Positions 1 through 9,165 of a DNA stretch of 64,000 nucleotides are shown in pieces. The DNA is from WQXF01 sp031553615 (GTDB taxonomy: Bacteria; Bacillota; Clostridia; Christensenellales; Aristaeellaceae). The stretch's first letter is position 1, and every line of letters starts with the position of its first letter. The notes under the pieces are model-generated. The model searched no databases. It saw only the letters and a program-made list of their open reading frames with translations, and was not told the DNA's origin. Location: contig JAVBLJ010000017.1 in NCBI GenBank assembly GCA_031553615.1, positions 1 through 64,000 on the forward strand, in the 5' to 3' direction. The position numbers and the translations under genes were made by a program.

Positions 1-1
1 C

Positions 2-994
2 CGGCAGGACATCATTCAGGCCGGTGTCCCCTACATCTCCATCGTGTGCTTCTCCTACCTGCTGTTTGCGCTTTCCGAAACCATGACCACCATGCTGCGC
101 TGCGTCGAGCTGGTGCAGGTGACGCTGTGGTCATCCATCGCGGCACTGGCGACCAACCTTGTGCTCAACTACGTGCTCATCTTCGGCAAGCTGGGCTTAC
201 CGGCGATGGGCGTGGCGGGCGCGGCGATCGCCACGGTGATCTCCCGGGCGGTGGAGCTGGCCATCGTGGCCTACTACCTGTTTGGCGTACAGACGCGCGT
301 TAAGCTGCGCGTGCGCGACTTCTTTCGCAGCACCAGGCAGATGTGGGCGGACTATGCGCGCTACGGCGCCCCCATCATCGCGGGCGACATCCAATGGGGT
401 CTGGTGCTGTTCTGTAAGGCCATCATCATCGGCCACCTGGGCAAGCAGATGGTGGCGGCATATCAGGTGGCGGACAGCATCATCGGCATGGCGGGCATTT
501 TTTCCGCTGGGTTGGGCAGCGCTGCCTGCGTGATCATCGGCAAATCGGTGGGCGAAGGCGATTACAAAAAAACGCGCCAGTACAGCAACACGCTGCAGAT
601 TTTGTTCGCCTGCGGCGCGGTGGTCATGTGCACGCTTCTGTTTCTGGTTCGTGCGCCCGCAGTATCGCTTTTTAAAACGCTGGAGCCGGATACCGCCGCG
701 CTGGCCGTTCAGTTCCTTTCCATCGGCGCGCTCACCTATCTGGGTACATTTTTCCATGCGATATGCTTCACCGGCATCAACCGCGGCGCGGGCGATGGCA
801 AGTTCGTGTTCAAGGTAGATATGATCTGCGGATGGCTGATCGTGATTCCGCTGAGCTATTTGGCATCGCAGGTGTTCCATTGGCCGCTACTCTGGGTATT
901 TCTGTGCCTGTACATCGATCAGTGCTTCAAGTGGATCATCGCGTTCTTCCGGCTGCGCGGCGACCGGTGGATTCGCAACGTGACGCGCGCTTAG
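2..994 (+). CDS. MATE-family multidrug/toxin exporter, C-terminal part (5' end outside window)
   Basis: The reading frame is open from base 2 to a TAG stop at 992-994, about 330 residues. It has alternating hydrophobic segments and short charged loops typical of the C-terminal half of MATE exporters, which expel cationic drugs or metabolites using Na+ or H+ gradients. Recognisable MATE traits are the NLVLNYVLIFG segment and the late GxNRGAGDGKF loop. The true start lies upstream of the window, so the internal ATG/GTG codons near base 44 should not be taken as the start. The stop overlaps the stop of the convergent NUDIX gene by 3-4 bases and no terminator separates them. The family is clear; the substrate cannot be inferred. 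Confidence 0.85.
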   Translation, partial: RQDIIQAGVPYISIVCFSYLLFALSETMTTMLRCVELVQVTLWSSIAALATNLVLNYVLIFGKLGLPAMGVAGAAIATVISRAVELAIVAYYLFGVQTRVKLRVRDFFRSTRQMWADYARYGAPIIAGDIQWGLVLFCKAIIIGHLGKQMVAAYQVADSIIGMAGIFSAGLGSAACVIIGKSVGEGDYKKTRQYSNTLQILFACGAVVMCTLLFLVRAPAVSLFKTLEPDTAALAVQFLSIGALTYLGTFFHAICFTGINRGAGDGKFVFKVDMICGWLIVIPLSYLASQVFHWPLLWVFLCLYIDQCFKWIIAFFRLRGDRWIRNVTRA

Positions 995-1461
995 CACTCT
1001 TGCCCGCGCGCAAACCGCTCCGCGCTGATCAATATCACGCGGCGCACGTTGGGGAAGGTCTGCGCCTCGCCCCAGCTCTCGATTTCGGAGCAATCGAACC
1101 ACCGGATGTCCCCCGCCTCCCGCTCGTTGAGCCGGGGGGCTTTTTCGAGTTCCCTCGACATGCAGCGGTACACAAAATCAATGTGGTAGTGCTCCGGTGA
1201 AACACGCTCTTCCAGCATGCAGAAGGGCGTGTGCAGCACCTGGGCATGCTCGTCCGCGATCTCCGCGTGCTCGCCATTGGGCAAAAAATCGACGCAAAGG
1301 CCGGTCTCCTCATACACCTCGCGCAGCACCGCCTCGTCCGGCAATTCATCGGGCTCGATGTGCCCGCCCGGACACATCCACCTCTCGTACTTTTTGTGAA
1401 AGACCAGCAGCACCTGCCCGCGCGCGTTGTGCACCACGGCGGTGGCGGTGAAGTGCTTCAT
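991..1461 (-). CDS. NUDIX hydrolase
   Basis: A 156-aa protein with a full Nudix box (GHIEPDE, then REVYEETGL, matching GX5EX7REUXEEXGU) that should bind Mg2+ and hydrolyse a nucleoside-diphosphate-linked substrate. I chose the ATG at 1461: the ORF runs further upstream, but that ATG overlaps the ltaE stop as ATGA and has GGAGGG ahead of it inside the ltaE end, so the two genes are probably translationally coupled. The N-terminus (MKHFTATAVV) is the usual first strand of the fold. Substrate unknown; small MutT/ADP-ribose-type Nudix proteins are all possible. Confidence 0.85.
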   Translation of the reverse strand: MKHFTATAVVHNARGQVLLVFHKKYERWMCPGGHIEPDELPDEAVLREVYEETGLCVDFLPNGEHAEIADEHAQVLHTPFCMLEERVSPEHYHIDFVYRCMSRELEKAPRLNEREAGDIRWFDCSEIESWGEAQTFPNVRRVILISAERFARGQEC

Positions 1462-2534
1462 CCGTTTCCCTCCGAAACACCCTTCGCCTCCAGAATGCGC
1501 CGCGCCACCGTTAGGAAGCCGTCCACATCCTCGGGCAGCGTATCCCACGAGGTGACAAAGCGAGCGACGCAGCGCGCCTCATCCCACATATAGAAGAAGC
1601 ACGCCTCGCGCAGCGAGTCTATGGCCTCGCGCGGCAAGGCGACGAACAGCTCGTTGGCCTCCACCTTCTCCTCAAAACGCACGTCGGGCAGTTTCGCGAG
1701 CCCCTCGGCTAAGCGCGCTGCCATGGCGTTGGCGTGTGTGGCGTTGCGCAGCCAAAGCCCATCGGAGAGCAGCGCTACGTATTGCGCGGCGATGAAGCGC
1801 ATCTTGGAGGAAAGTTGCCCGCAATTTTTGCGGATGTACGGGAACTGCGACGCCAGCGTCTCATCGAAAAACACAACGGCCTCGCCAAACATCAGGCCAT
1901 TCTTGGTGCCGCCAAAGCTCACCGCATCGATGCCCGCCTTCCAGGTCATGTCGGCCATCGAGCAACCTAGCGCAGCCGCTGCGTTGGCGATGCGCGCGCC
2001 GTCCATATGCACAAGCATGTCGTGCGCATGCGCCAAGTCGGTCAGCGCGCGCAGCTCATCAAGCGTATACAGCGTGCCAAACTCGGTGGCCTGGGTAAGG
2101 GAGATCACGCGGGGCTGCGCGTGATGCATGTTGCCGCGATAGTGCAGCAGAGGCTCGATCTGCGCGGGGCAAATCTTGCCGGAAACCGCGGGCAGAGGCT
2201 GCAGCTTCGTGCCCGCAAGGTGCTCGGGCGCGCCGCACTCATCGTAGTAGATATGTGCGCTATCGGCGCAAACCACGGTCTGATGCGGGCGCACCATCGC
2301 CGCCAGCGCGCTGCCATTTGCGCCGGTGCCGTTGTACACCAGGAAGGTATGAACGGGCCGCTCAAAGAGCGCATCGAACGCCTCGAGCGCGGCTTGGGTA
2401 TAGGCATCCGCGCCGTAGCCCACCGCATGTCCACGGTTGGCGGCCAGCAAAGCCTCCATCACTTCGGGATGGACAGCGGCCGCATTGTCGCTGCCAAAAA
2501 ATCGGAGCGCATCGGTCGCAAAGACTGTATGCAT
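1458..2534 (-). CDS. ltaE: Low-specificity L-threonine aldolase
   Basis: 358 aa, PLP-dependent fold-type I enzyme of the beta-eliminating lyase/threonine aldolase family, expected to cleave L-threonine or allo-threonine to glycine and acetaldehyde. The N-terminal FFGSDNAAAVHPEV and the SFGGTKNG segment, whose Lys should carry PLP, are diagnostic; the HMDGARIANAA segment supplies the conserved Asp/Arg that hold the cofactor. Length matches the family. It is the first gene of a two-gene operon with the NUDIX gene, driven by a good sigma-A promoter at 2583-2611. Confidence 0.9.
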   Translation of the reverse strand: MHTVFATDALRFFGSDNAAAVHPEVMEALLAANRGHAVGYGADAYTQAALEAFDALFERPVHTFLVYNGTGANGSALAAMVRPHQTVVCADSAHIYYDECGAPEHLAGTKLQPLPAVSGKICPAQIEPLLHYRGNMHHAQPRVISLTQATEFGTLYTLDELRALTDLAHAHDMLVHMDGARIANAAAALGCSMADMTWKAGIDAVSFGGTKNGLMFGEAVVFFDETLASQFPYIRKNCGQLSSKMRFIAAQYVALLSDGLWLRNATHANAMAARLAEGLAKLPDVRFEEKVEANELFVALPREAIDSLREACFFYMWDEARCVARFVTSWDTLPEDVDGFLTVARRILEAKGVSEGNG

Positions 2535-2582
2535 CAGTACTCACGCTTTCTCTGCCTTGGTGCGGCAGCGGTCTATTCCGCT

Positions 2583-2611
2583 ACTATAGCACGGTTTTCG
2601 TGAGCATGCAA
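2583..2611 (-). promoter_or_regulatory. Sigma-A-type promoter of ltaE operon
   Basis: On the minus strand TTGCAT (-35, 2606-2611) is followed after exactly 17 bases by TATAGT (-10, 2583-2588), 49 bases upstream of the ltaE ATG. No operator is evident. Confidence 0.6.
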
Positions 2612-2654
2612 TCGGGACTTATGCATAGAGCCCGCCGCGCAAAGCAGGCTTTGA

Positions 2655-3548
2655 TCACAGGCGCATCGGCACATCCGGCACCTTGGCCATCTCGCCCGCC
2701 GTACTGCCCGGATGGTCAAGCAGGCCGCGCAGCAGCGCTGATTCATCCAATCGGCCTACGCGGCGCATGGAGGCATCTACCACCTCAAAATCGTGCACGC
2801 AGTTCGCGCTGAGGCGGTTGGCGAGCCGTTCGATAGGCAGATCATCGCGCACCACCCAGTGGCGGGCGGGCAGTGCGCCGCGCTCCTGCAGGTGGGTGCG
2901 GTTGCTCATGCTGCGGTGCAGCTGGGTGTAGGCGGGGGTGTTGCGCTCGCAAAGCGCCGCATAAACCAAGTAGCTGCCCGCCAGGAGCAGCGTGAGGTTT
3001 AGCATGCCCTGCGTCGCGCCCCACGCGCCTAACGCCAGCACGCACAGGCCCAGTACTATGCCCAGCCCGGAGAACACGCGGAGCGCGCGCTGCTCGCCGA
3101 TCCACGCCCCAAGGCAAGCGCAACACAGGCGACCGCCATCCATTGGCAACACGGGAAGCAGATTGAACAGCATGAGCGTAAGATTGCAGCGCACGAACAG
3201 CGCCGCCTCTTCCACGGAAAACAAGCCATAGTGCGTTCCAAATATCGCCGCCATAGCCAGCAGCAGGTTGGCAAGCGGTCCGGCCAGGGCAATCAGCGCG
3301 GCCTGCCAAGCCGGAAGCTGCCGCCAGCCCTCCAGGCGCGCCGCCCCGCCGAAGGGCGTGACCTCGATGGCGGAAACGCGTACGCCCAGCGCCAGCGCAG
3401 CCAGCACGTGGCCCATCTCGTGCATCGCCAGCACCAGCAGCATGGTCAGCAGCAGCGCGCCCTGGCCTGTGGTCAGCAATGCCGCGCACAGCACCGGGAA
3501 CGCCGGGTGGATTTTGAGCTCGGTATCGCGCCAAAGCGTTACTTTCAT
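2655..3548 (-). CDS. Site-2-type membrane metalloprotease, SpoIVFB-like (M50)
   Basis: 297 aa. The first membrane segment carries HEMGH (HExxH zinc motif) and the later segment LLPVLPMDGGRL carries the second M50 zinc-ligand motif. A cytoplasmic C-terminal region of about 100 residues follows. In Bacillus, SpoIVFB processes pro-sigma-K in the outer forespore membrane and is inhibited by SpoIVFA; here a SpoIVFA-like gene lies immediately upstream, which supports the same pairing. A GTG at 3554 is an alternative start, but the ATG at 3548 is better placed behind the AGAAGGTGG ribosome-binding sequence. The upstream spacer consists of 10-bp tandem repeats. No protein substrate gene is seen nearby. 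Confidence 0.85.
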   Translation of the reverse strand: MKVTLWRDTELKIHPAFPVLCAALLTTGQGALLLTMLLVLAMHEMGHVLAALALGVRVSAIEVTPFGGAARLEGWRQLPAWQAALIALAGPLANLLLAMAAIFGTHYGLFSVEEAALFVRCNLTLMLFNLLPVLPMDGGRLCCACLGAWIGEQRALRVFSGLGIVLGLCVLALGAWGATQGMLNLTLLLAGSYLVYAALCERNTPAYTQLHRSMSNRTHLQERGALPARHWVVRDDLPIERLANRLSANCVHDFEVVDASMRRVGRLDESALLRGLLDHPGSTAGEMAKVPDVPMRL

Positions 3549-3596
3549 ATCCACCTTCTCCCACCTTCTCCCGCCTTCTCCCGCCTTCTCCCGCCT
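3549..3596 (-). repeat. 10-bp tandem repeat containing the ribosome-binding site of the SpoIVFB-like gene
   Basis: The whole gap between the SpoIVFA-like stop (3595-3597) and the SpoIVFB-like start is about four and a half copies of a 10-base unit, plus-strand CCTTCTCCCG/A. Read in the direction of transcription each copy offers a GGGAGAAGG purine tract, so the start codon is preceded by several in-phase Shine-Dalgarno-like sequences. Confidence 0.8.
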
Positions 3597-4302
3597 ACTG
3601 CGCGCGCATCAGGTCGGTCGGATTGAAGGCGCGCCCTTCCCTCCGCGCTTCAAAAAAGAAGCTGTCCTCCACCGCGCCGATGATCTGCCCCGCCTGAAGC
3701 ACATCGCCCTCGCCCACGATGCAGGTCGACAGATCGCCGTACAGGGTCTCGCTGCCGTCCTCGTGCCGCACGCGCACCAGGTACGCATCCTCCTCGCCCT
3801 GGGTGATCGCCATCACCTCGCCCTGCGCGGCAGTCACCACGCTCTGGGCCTCGCAGGCGTACTCGATCCAGGGCTCGGCCTGCTTCCATGCGTGCACCAC
3901 GCGTCCCGCCGCCGGTATCTGGTAGCTGGCCTGCTCTTCGCCCACGTTCCAGAATACCAGCGCGCTTTCGGGCAGCAGGTTGCGAACGAACTGCAGCTTG
4001 CCCAGCGATTCATCCAAATCCATGTTCACCGCATCGCGCACCGTGCTGGACACGGCCTGTGCCCAGGGCTGCTGCACGTTGCCCAGCGCCAGCACGCAAA
4101 GTACAGCGGCGGTGCACAGCGCGCAATCGCGCAGCAGCCGCTCGCCCCATCGGAATGCCTCGGTTTGCTTGGGGGTAAAGCGCACGCGCCGCTGTGTATC
4201 CGGGCGTTTGCTCGCCAGGGTGATAGGTGGCGCGGCGCGGTGTCGATCGCGCACATGCATCGACGATACTCGTATGGTGTGGGGTTCCCGCTGCTGACTC
4301 AT
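3595..4302 (-). CDS. SpoIVFA-like membrane protein with degenerate M23/LytM domain
   Basis: 235 aa: a basic, disordered N-terminus (~65 residues), one membrane segment (CALCTAAVLCVLALG), an extracytoplasmic linker, and a C-terminal LytM/M23-type beta domain (about residues 140-230; GRVVHAWK, EVMAITQGEEDAYLVRV, LYGDLSTCIVGEGDVLQAG). The HxxxD and HxH zinc ligands of active M23 peptidases are not apparent, as in SpoIVFA, which acts as a scaffold/inhibitor of SpoIVFB. Start at 4302 chosen because GGAGGG lies 7 bases upstream; an ATG at 4326 lacks this. Its position directly before the M50 protease matches the Bacillus spoIVFA-spoIVFB order. Confidence 0.75.
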   Translation of the reverse strand: MSQQREPHTIRVSSMHVRDRHRAAPPITLASKRPDTQRRVRFTPKQTEAFRWGERLLRDCALCTAAVLCVLALGNVQQPWAQAVSSTVRDAVNMDLDESLGKLQFVRNLLPESALVFWNVGEEQASYQIPAAGRVVHAWKQAEPWIEYACEAQSVVTAAQGEVMAITQGEEDAYLVRVRHEDGSETLYGDLSTCIVGEGDVLQAGQIIGAVEDSFFFEARREGRAFNPTDLMRAQ

Positions 4303-4385
4303 GCTGATCCCTCCTGCCCCATGCATATGCCATAAGCGGGAAAGATACGCCGCGCTGTGGGCAAAAGAGTTTTGAGAAACCCATC

Positions 4386-4419
4386 AAAAAAACGGGGTTG
4401 TCGCGCTTGCGGCAGCCCC
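4386..4419 (-). terminator. Rho-independent terminator of the maf-mre-rodA operon
   Basis: Minus-strand hairpin with an 11-bp stem (4394-4419, GGGGCTGCCGC paired to GCGACAACCCC with a few G-U pairs) followed by seven T residues (4386-4392), 16 bases past the rodA stop. It separates rodA from the spoIVFA-like gene. Confidence 0.85.
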
Positions 4420-4434
4420 AGTTCCCAGATGAGC

Positions 4435-5598
4435 CTAATATTTTCGTCGAAGACCACGTTTTCGTCGGGTTACGTTGAGCACCAGTCCAATGCCGCCCAT
4501 GTTGGCGATGAGGTTGGAGCCTCCGTAGCTAACGAAGGGCAACGGAATGCCGGTGATGGGCATGACGCCGATGTTCATGCCGATGTTCTCGAATACGTGA
4601 AACATCAGCATGCTCATAACCCCAATGATGATCAGCCTGCCAAAGCGGTCGGGCGTGTTGTACGCCAGCAGCAGCATGCGGTAAAACAGGAAGGCGTACA
4701 GCGAAAGCAGGATTATGCAGCCCACAAAGCCCATCGTCTCGCCAATGGAGGAGAATATAAAGTCGGTGTGGTTTTCGGGCACGTAGTTGAGGTGGGTCAT
4801 GGTGCCATCCACGAACATGCCAACGCCGGTCAGCTTGCCCGCGCCCACCGCCACCTTAGAGTTGATGATCTGGAAGCCCGATCCGCTGACGTCGTGCTCC
4901 GGGTCGATGAAGGCCAGCAAGCGCAGCCAACGGAAGTCGTTCTTACTGGAAAGGTACATGCCCAGCGGAATACAGGCCGCCACCCCGCCGGTGATCAGCC
5001 CAAACCACAGCTTGAGGCTGCACCCCGAAACCAGCAGCAACACGAAGAAAACAACGATAAACACCAGCATCGTGCCAACATCGGGCTGGGCGATGATCAG
5101 GATCAGCGGAATGCCGATGTGCAGCACCAATCGGAAGAAGTATCTCCAATTGGGTATCGATTTTTCATGCCGCGAAAGCTCGTACGAAAGCGAGATAATG
5201 ATCGCTATTTTCCCCAACTCGGAGGGCTGAATGGTGCGCTCCCAAATGATGGTGAACCAGCCGTTCACGCTGGCATATGCGTTGGTAAACAGCACCGCCA
5301 CCAGCAGCGCGCAAGCGGTAATGTACAGCAGCGGCCACATGCGGCCCAAGATATGGTAGCTAAAGAACATGACGCCGCCCACTGCCAACGGCGATACGAG
5401 CACGAAAATCGCCTGCCAGCTTCCATTGGGCGAATCGGTGATGAGCTGCAGAATCGAACGGTTGCTGCCCAAATCCGGATTGTAGTTGGTAATACTGACC
5501 GCCAACACGCCAAAGAGCGCCAATGCATACGCCGTGATGGTCAGCGGCCAATCGAAATGCGGGCGCGCCAAGCGGTTGCCCGTGTTATGTAGAACCAA
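4435..5598 (-). CDS. rodA: RodA, SEDS-family peptidoglycan glycosyltransferase
   Basis: 387 aa polytopic membrane protein of the FtsW/RodA/SpoVE family that polymerises lipid II during side-wall growth. About ten hydrophobic segments; conserved SEDS signatures are TIQPSELGKI in the middle and TGIPLPFVSYGGSN near the end. I call it RodA rather than FtsW because it is last in an operon with mreBCD and the class B PBP2, its normal transpeptidase partner. TTG start at 5598 with GGGAGG 6-7 bases upstream; no ATG or GTG fits. It ends just before a strong terminator. Confidence 0.88.
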   Translation of the reverse strand: MVLHNTGNRLARPHFDWPLTITAYALALFGVLAVSITNYNPDLGSNRSILQLITDSPNGSWQAIFVLVSPLAVGGVMFFSYHILGRMWPLLYITACALLVAVLFTNAYASVNGWFTIIWERTIQPSELGKIAIIISLSYELSRHEKSIPNWRYFFRLVLHIGIPLILIIAQPDVGTMLVFIVVFFVLLLVSGCSLKLWFGLITGGVAACIPLGMYLSSKNDFRWLRLLAFIDPEHDVSGSGFQIINSKVAVGAGKLTGVGMFVDGTMTHLNYVPENHTDFIFSSIGETMGFVGCIILLSLYAFLFYRMLLLAYNTPDRFGRLIIIGVMSMLMFHVFENIGMNIGVMPITGIPLPFVSYGGSNLIANMGGIGLVLNVTRRKRGLRRKY

Positions 5599-5625
5599 GC
5601 AAAGCCTCCCTTTCGCGCATCGAAA

Positions 5626-6426
5626 CTATCCGGCCTTCCTGCGGCCAAAGAGCCGCGCCCAGAACCCCCGTTTGAGGGCGGGCTCGGGCAGCTCTTCAAG
5701 CGGGACATCCTCCCCCATCATGCGGCGCAGGATGCCGTCCGCAATCTGCCAAACCCTCGCATCGCTCTCGATAACGGTCTTGCGCGCAAGCTGGCAGCGC
5801 AGTATCTCCTCATCCTCGTACATCACGCCCACCAGCGGCACATCCAGCGTCTGCGAAATAACCTTGGGGGTATACATGCTGCGGCGCTGCACCCATTCAG
5901 GGCGCACGCGGTTGACCACCAGCCACAGCAGCGTCTTGTTGTATTGGCGAAGCAGGCCCGCCACGCGGTCGGCATCGCGCAGTGCGATCTCGTCCGGGGT
6001 TGTGCAAATGATGATCTCGGTGGCCACGGCACTGCATAGGCGGAACGAGCTGCCAATGCCCGACGGGCAATCGATGATCACGTAGTCGAAGCGCTCACGC
6101 AGCGCGTCGATGATCATGCGGAATTCCTCCAGCGCTATCGACGCCGGATCATGGATCTGCGAGGAGCTCAGCAGCGTCAGCTTCGGCCGCAGCGGATCCT
6201 GAACCAAGGCCTGGTCCAGCGTGGCGCTGCCGTCAATAACGTCGATAAGGTCAAACACCACCCGGTTTTCCAGACCCAACAGCATGTCCTGGTTGCGCAG
6301 GCCGGTATCCATGTCGACGAGCACTACCGGCTTCCTGCGTTTGGCCAAACCGACAGCCAGCGAAGCCGCCAGCGTCGATTTGCCCACGCCGCCCTTGCCG
6401 GATACGAGGGTCCACACCGGAGTCAT
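5626..6426 (-). CDS. minD: Septum-site determining ATPase MinD
   Basis: 266 aa ParA/MinD-type ATPase. Deviant Walker A SGKGGVGKS at residues ~9-17, Walker B/switch VLVDMDTGLRN and DYVIIDCPSGIG, and a C-terminal basic amphipathic stretch (FWARLFGRRKAG) that fits a membrane-targeting helix. The ORF extends 21 codons further, but the ATG at 6426 has GGGAGG ahead of it and gives the family N-terminus. It sits between mrdA and rodA. Unlike Bacillus, no minC precedes it here, and no minE is present, so its partner must be encoded elsewhere or be different. Confidence 0.88.
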   Translation of the reverse strand: MTPVWTLVSGKGGVGKSTLAASLAVGLAKRRKPVVLVDMDTGLRNQDMLLGLENRVVFDLIDVIDGSATLDQALVQDPLRPKLTLLSSSQIHDPASIALEEFRMIIDALRERFDYVIIDCPSGIGSSFRLCSAVATEIIICTTPDEIALRDADRVAGLLRQYNKTLLWLVVNRVRPEWVQRRSMYTPKVISQTLDVPLVGVMYEDEEILRCQLARKTVIESDARVWQIADGILRRMMGEDVPLEELPEPALKRGFWARLFGRRKAG

Positions 6427-6508
6427 AGGCGTACCTCCCACATTGATAATCGCCGACAGGCGCAGCCGATATCGCGCCGCTGAAAGCATTCTTTGGAGTT
6501 CACAGGTA

Positions 6509-9127
6509 TCAGTAGGAAAGCGAATTGGCCGCAGGCATCAAATCCTCGGTCGTCAATCCGCGATGATCCATATAGTAGCCGATCACTTCGCGAACCGCAT
6601 GCGAAGCGTAGCCGCCGCCGTAGCCGTTAGGAATATAGCATACCACGGCGATTTCGGGGTTTTCATAGGGTGCGAAGGCCACGAACCAAGCGTTGTTTTC
6701 CAAGTCGACCGTGCTAACCTGCGCGGTTCCAGTCTTAGCGGCCATATTCTCCTTGTAGGGGAAATCCTTGAAGTACTTTGCGGCGGTACCAGTCTCTTCA
6801 ACCACGCCTTGCATCCCCTTGTGAATGAAGGGCAGGTAGGGGGCCAGCTCCGGCATGGAATTCGATACCGTGGAGGCGCGCTTGCTGATGACCTCCCCCT
6901 CCGGCGAAGTGATAGAATCGATGAGCGTCAGATCGTATACCGTGCCCCCATTGGCCACGGCAGCGACGTACCGCGCGACCGCGGCCGGGGTTAGCTGTGT
7001 AATCGACTGGCCTATTCCGGCCATGATGGTTTCGCCGCCGCCCCACTTGATTTCGTTTAGCATAATGTAGATATCGCCCACAACCACCTGCAGGTAGACC
7101 AGCTCGCGCGACATATCCAGCTCTTCCATCAGCACCAGGCGGATACCGCGCACCCAGCTCGACTGCACTTGCGCCACCGCCATATCCATGAGCTGCTTGA
7201 CGGTTCGGTCGAGTTTGCCTTCGTCGAAGGTTATGTTGCGCTCGTGGCCAATGCGCTGCAAATGCTTCTTGATTGCGTTCTTCACAATGGAGGGGCGCCA
7301 GGTCGCCTGCTCCTTCGCGTCGATGGCCTTGGAAGAATCGTAAAGCATGGCCTGATTGCCCACGTAGCTCTGGCGCTCGCCGGGCAAATCGATGTTGGTC
7401 TTGGATGTCAGGCCATAATACGCCGCATACTTGTAAAGACGTTCGATGCCCAGACGCATCGAAATGGTATAGAAGAAGAAGTTGCAGGAGTTCTTCAGGC
7501 CTTCGACGATGGTCTGATCGGCGTGCTTGCTAATGAGGCGCAGATCAATCCAGCAGCGCGGCGCATGGGTCTTGTCGTACTCCGTAAAGCGTCCGCCATC
7601 GCTAATGCGCTCGTACGGATCGAGGAATTCCTTGCCGTACGCCATTCCGGCCGAAGCGGTCACCATCTTAAAGATCGATCCCGGGGTTGCCAGCGATTGG
7701 ATTGCGTAGTTCATCAGCGGATTGCGCGTATCCTTCAGAATGGTGGTCACCGGCTCGCCGCCGACGACAAATGCGTTGGGATCATAGGGCGGATAGCTGG
7801 CCAGCGCCAGCACCCGGCCCTGCATATCCACCACAATAACCGCACCCTTTTCAGCCAGCTTAAAAGGGTTCTTTACCAAGTCACGATCCTTACCCGAAAG
7901 GATATCGACGTGCGCTTCTTTCCATTTGGAGCTTTCCAGCTGTTTTTCCTGCTCAGTCCGGATGATGCTGATGGTCTGTTCCAACCCGGTTTCAGCCACG
8001 CTTTGCAGGGCGGAATCGATGGTCAGTTTGACGTTATTACCGTTTTTGGGCGGCACGTTCTCCAGCTCGCGGCTCACCGAGCCGTAACGATCTATCTCCA
8101 CCACTCGCCTGCCCTGGCGCAGCGAGGAGTTAGGCGTCAGCCAGTCCTCCATGGTTTTTTCCACACCGTCCAGGCCCACCAAGTCGTCCATGCGATAGCC
8201 TTTGTCCTTGAGCTGGGTCTTGTAGATTTCGGCGCTTTGAATCTTGCCGATGTAGCCAACGACATGAGAGAGATGCGTATTTTGAGGATACACGCGCTGC
8301 GTGTTGATGGCGATGGATATGCCCGGCAGCATCATGGAGCGGGTCTCGATCTCGATAACCGTCTCCCAGTTCACGTTGCCCGCAATGGTGATGGGTTTGG
8401 AGAGGAACGCATGCTCCTGCATCATTTGCCACACGGCCAAAATCTGCGATTTTTCTTCGACGATTTTCGCCTTTTGCTCAATGGTGAGCAGCTCCCACTT
8501 TTCCTCGAAGGTCATTCTCCCTATCTTCTCTTCATCGTAAATGCCGATGGCGCCCGCCCAGTCATACTGGTCCAAGAGGCGATAGCGCTTGCAAAGCCCG
8601 GGGAAAATCGCGCCAATGGCCGTTTCCTTCATGGAAAAGTTCTTTCGCCACATTTCCACGCGCTTTTCGATAATCGTCTCGTCTTCGCTGCCCATATCGA
8701 AGCTCCAGCCCGCGTTGGCATCGCTCAAATCGGCCATCGCCGGATCGTACTTCAGCGCGAGGTTGTCGACTACCTCGCCGCCATACCTCTCCACGATTTC
8801 AATGATGTTCGCGATGGAGCCGCTGTACTTACCGTACGCGCTAATGGCGACGCCCGCGCTATCCTTGCCCGGATTCCAGGTAGGGTCGCGGTAGAAGCAA
8901 ACATCGTAGATGCGCTTGTCCTGCGCCAAGATGACCGAGTTGATATCGGTAATCATGCCGCGATCGCCGCGCGTGTAGATGATCTTTGTTTTTTTGGTGT
9001 CTGCGCGGTCGCCGTACATATCGCCCGAGCGGATCTGCAGGTTCACCAGCGTCACAATAAGGATGGAGAACAGGATGCCCATACCGATGGCAACCATGAT
9101 AAACCGTCTTGGGTATTTTTCTTTCAT
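6509..9127 (-). CDS. mrdA: Penicillin-binding protein 2, class B transpeptidase of the elongasome
   Basis: 872 aa with one N-terminal membrane anchor (FIMVAIGMGILFSILIVTLV), a long PBP dimerisation domain and a C-terminal transpeptidase. Active-site motifs: SIFK (Ser ~484, Lys ~487), SCN (~547-549) and KTG (~798-800). The protein is longer than usual PBP2 enzymes (about 600-700 aa). Part of the excess lies in an extra block of about 90 residues between SxN and KTG, another in the N-terminal pedestal. The ORF is open 100 codons upstream; the ATG at 9127 is preferred because AGGAGG precedes it and the anchor follows at once. It should crosslink glycan strands made by RodA, encoded in the same operon. 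Confidence 0.9.
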   Translation of the reverse strand: MKEKYPRRFIMVAIGMGILFSILIVTLVNLQIRSGDMYGDRADTKKTKIIYTRGDRGMITDINSVILAQDKRIYDVCFYRDPTWNPGKDSAGVAISAYGKYSGSIANIIEIVERYGGEVVDNLALKYDPAMADLSDANAGWSFDMGSEDETIIEKRVEMWRKNFSMKETAIGAIFPGLCKRYRLLDQYDWAGAIGIYDEEKIGRMTFEEKWELLTIEQKAKIVEEKSQILAVWQMMQEHAFLSKPITIAGNVNWETVIEIETRSMMLPGISIAINTQRVYPQNTHLSHVVGYIGKIQSAEIYKTQLKDKGYRMDDLVGLDGVEKTMEDWLTPNSSLRQGRRVVEIDRYGSVSRELENVPPKNGNNVKLTIDSALQSVAETGLEQTISIIRTEQEKQLESSKWKEAHVDILSGKDRDLVKNPFKLAEKGAVIVVDMQGRVLALASYPPYDPNAFVVGGEPVTTILKDTRNPLMNYAIQSLATPGSIFKMVTASAGMAYGKEFLDPYERISDGGRFTEYDKTHAPRCWIDLRLISKHADQTIVEGLKNSCNFFFYTISMRLGIERLYKYAAYYGLTSKTNIDLPGERQSYVGNQAMLYDSSKAIDAKEQATWRPSIVKNAIKKHLQRIGHERNITFDEGKLDRTVKQLMDMAVAQVQSSWVRGIRLVLMEELDMSRELVYLQVVVGDIYIMLNEIKWGGGETIMAGIGQSITQLTPAAVARYVAAVANGGTVYDLTLIDSITSPEGEVISKRASTVSNSMPELAPYLPFIHKGMQGVVEETGTAAKYFKDFPYKENMAAKTGTAQVSTVDLENNAWFVAFAPYENPEIAVVCYIPNGYGGGYASHAVREVIGYYMDHRGLTTEDLMPAANSLSY

Positions 9128-9165
9128 GTGAAATGCTTCCTCCTTTCGGAGCCGAAAAAGGCTTG

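Noticed and set aside
4303..4385. Sigma-E-type promoter before the spoIVFA-like gene
   Set aside because: A CATATGCAT resembling the sigma-E -10 is present, but no convincing -35 lies at the right distance.
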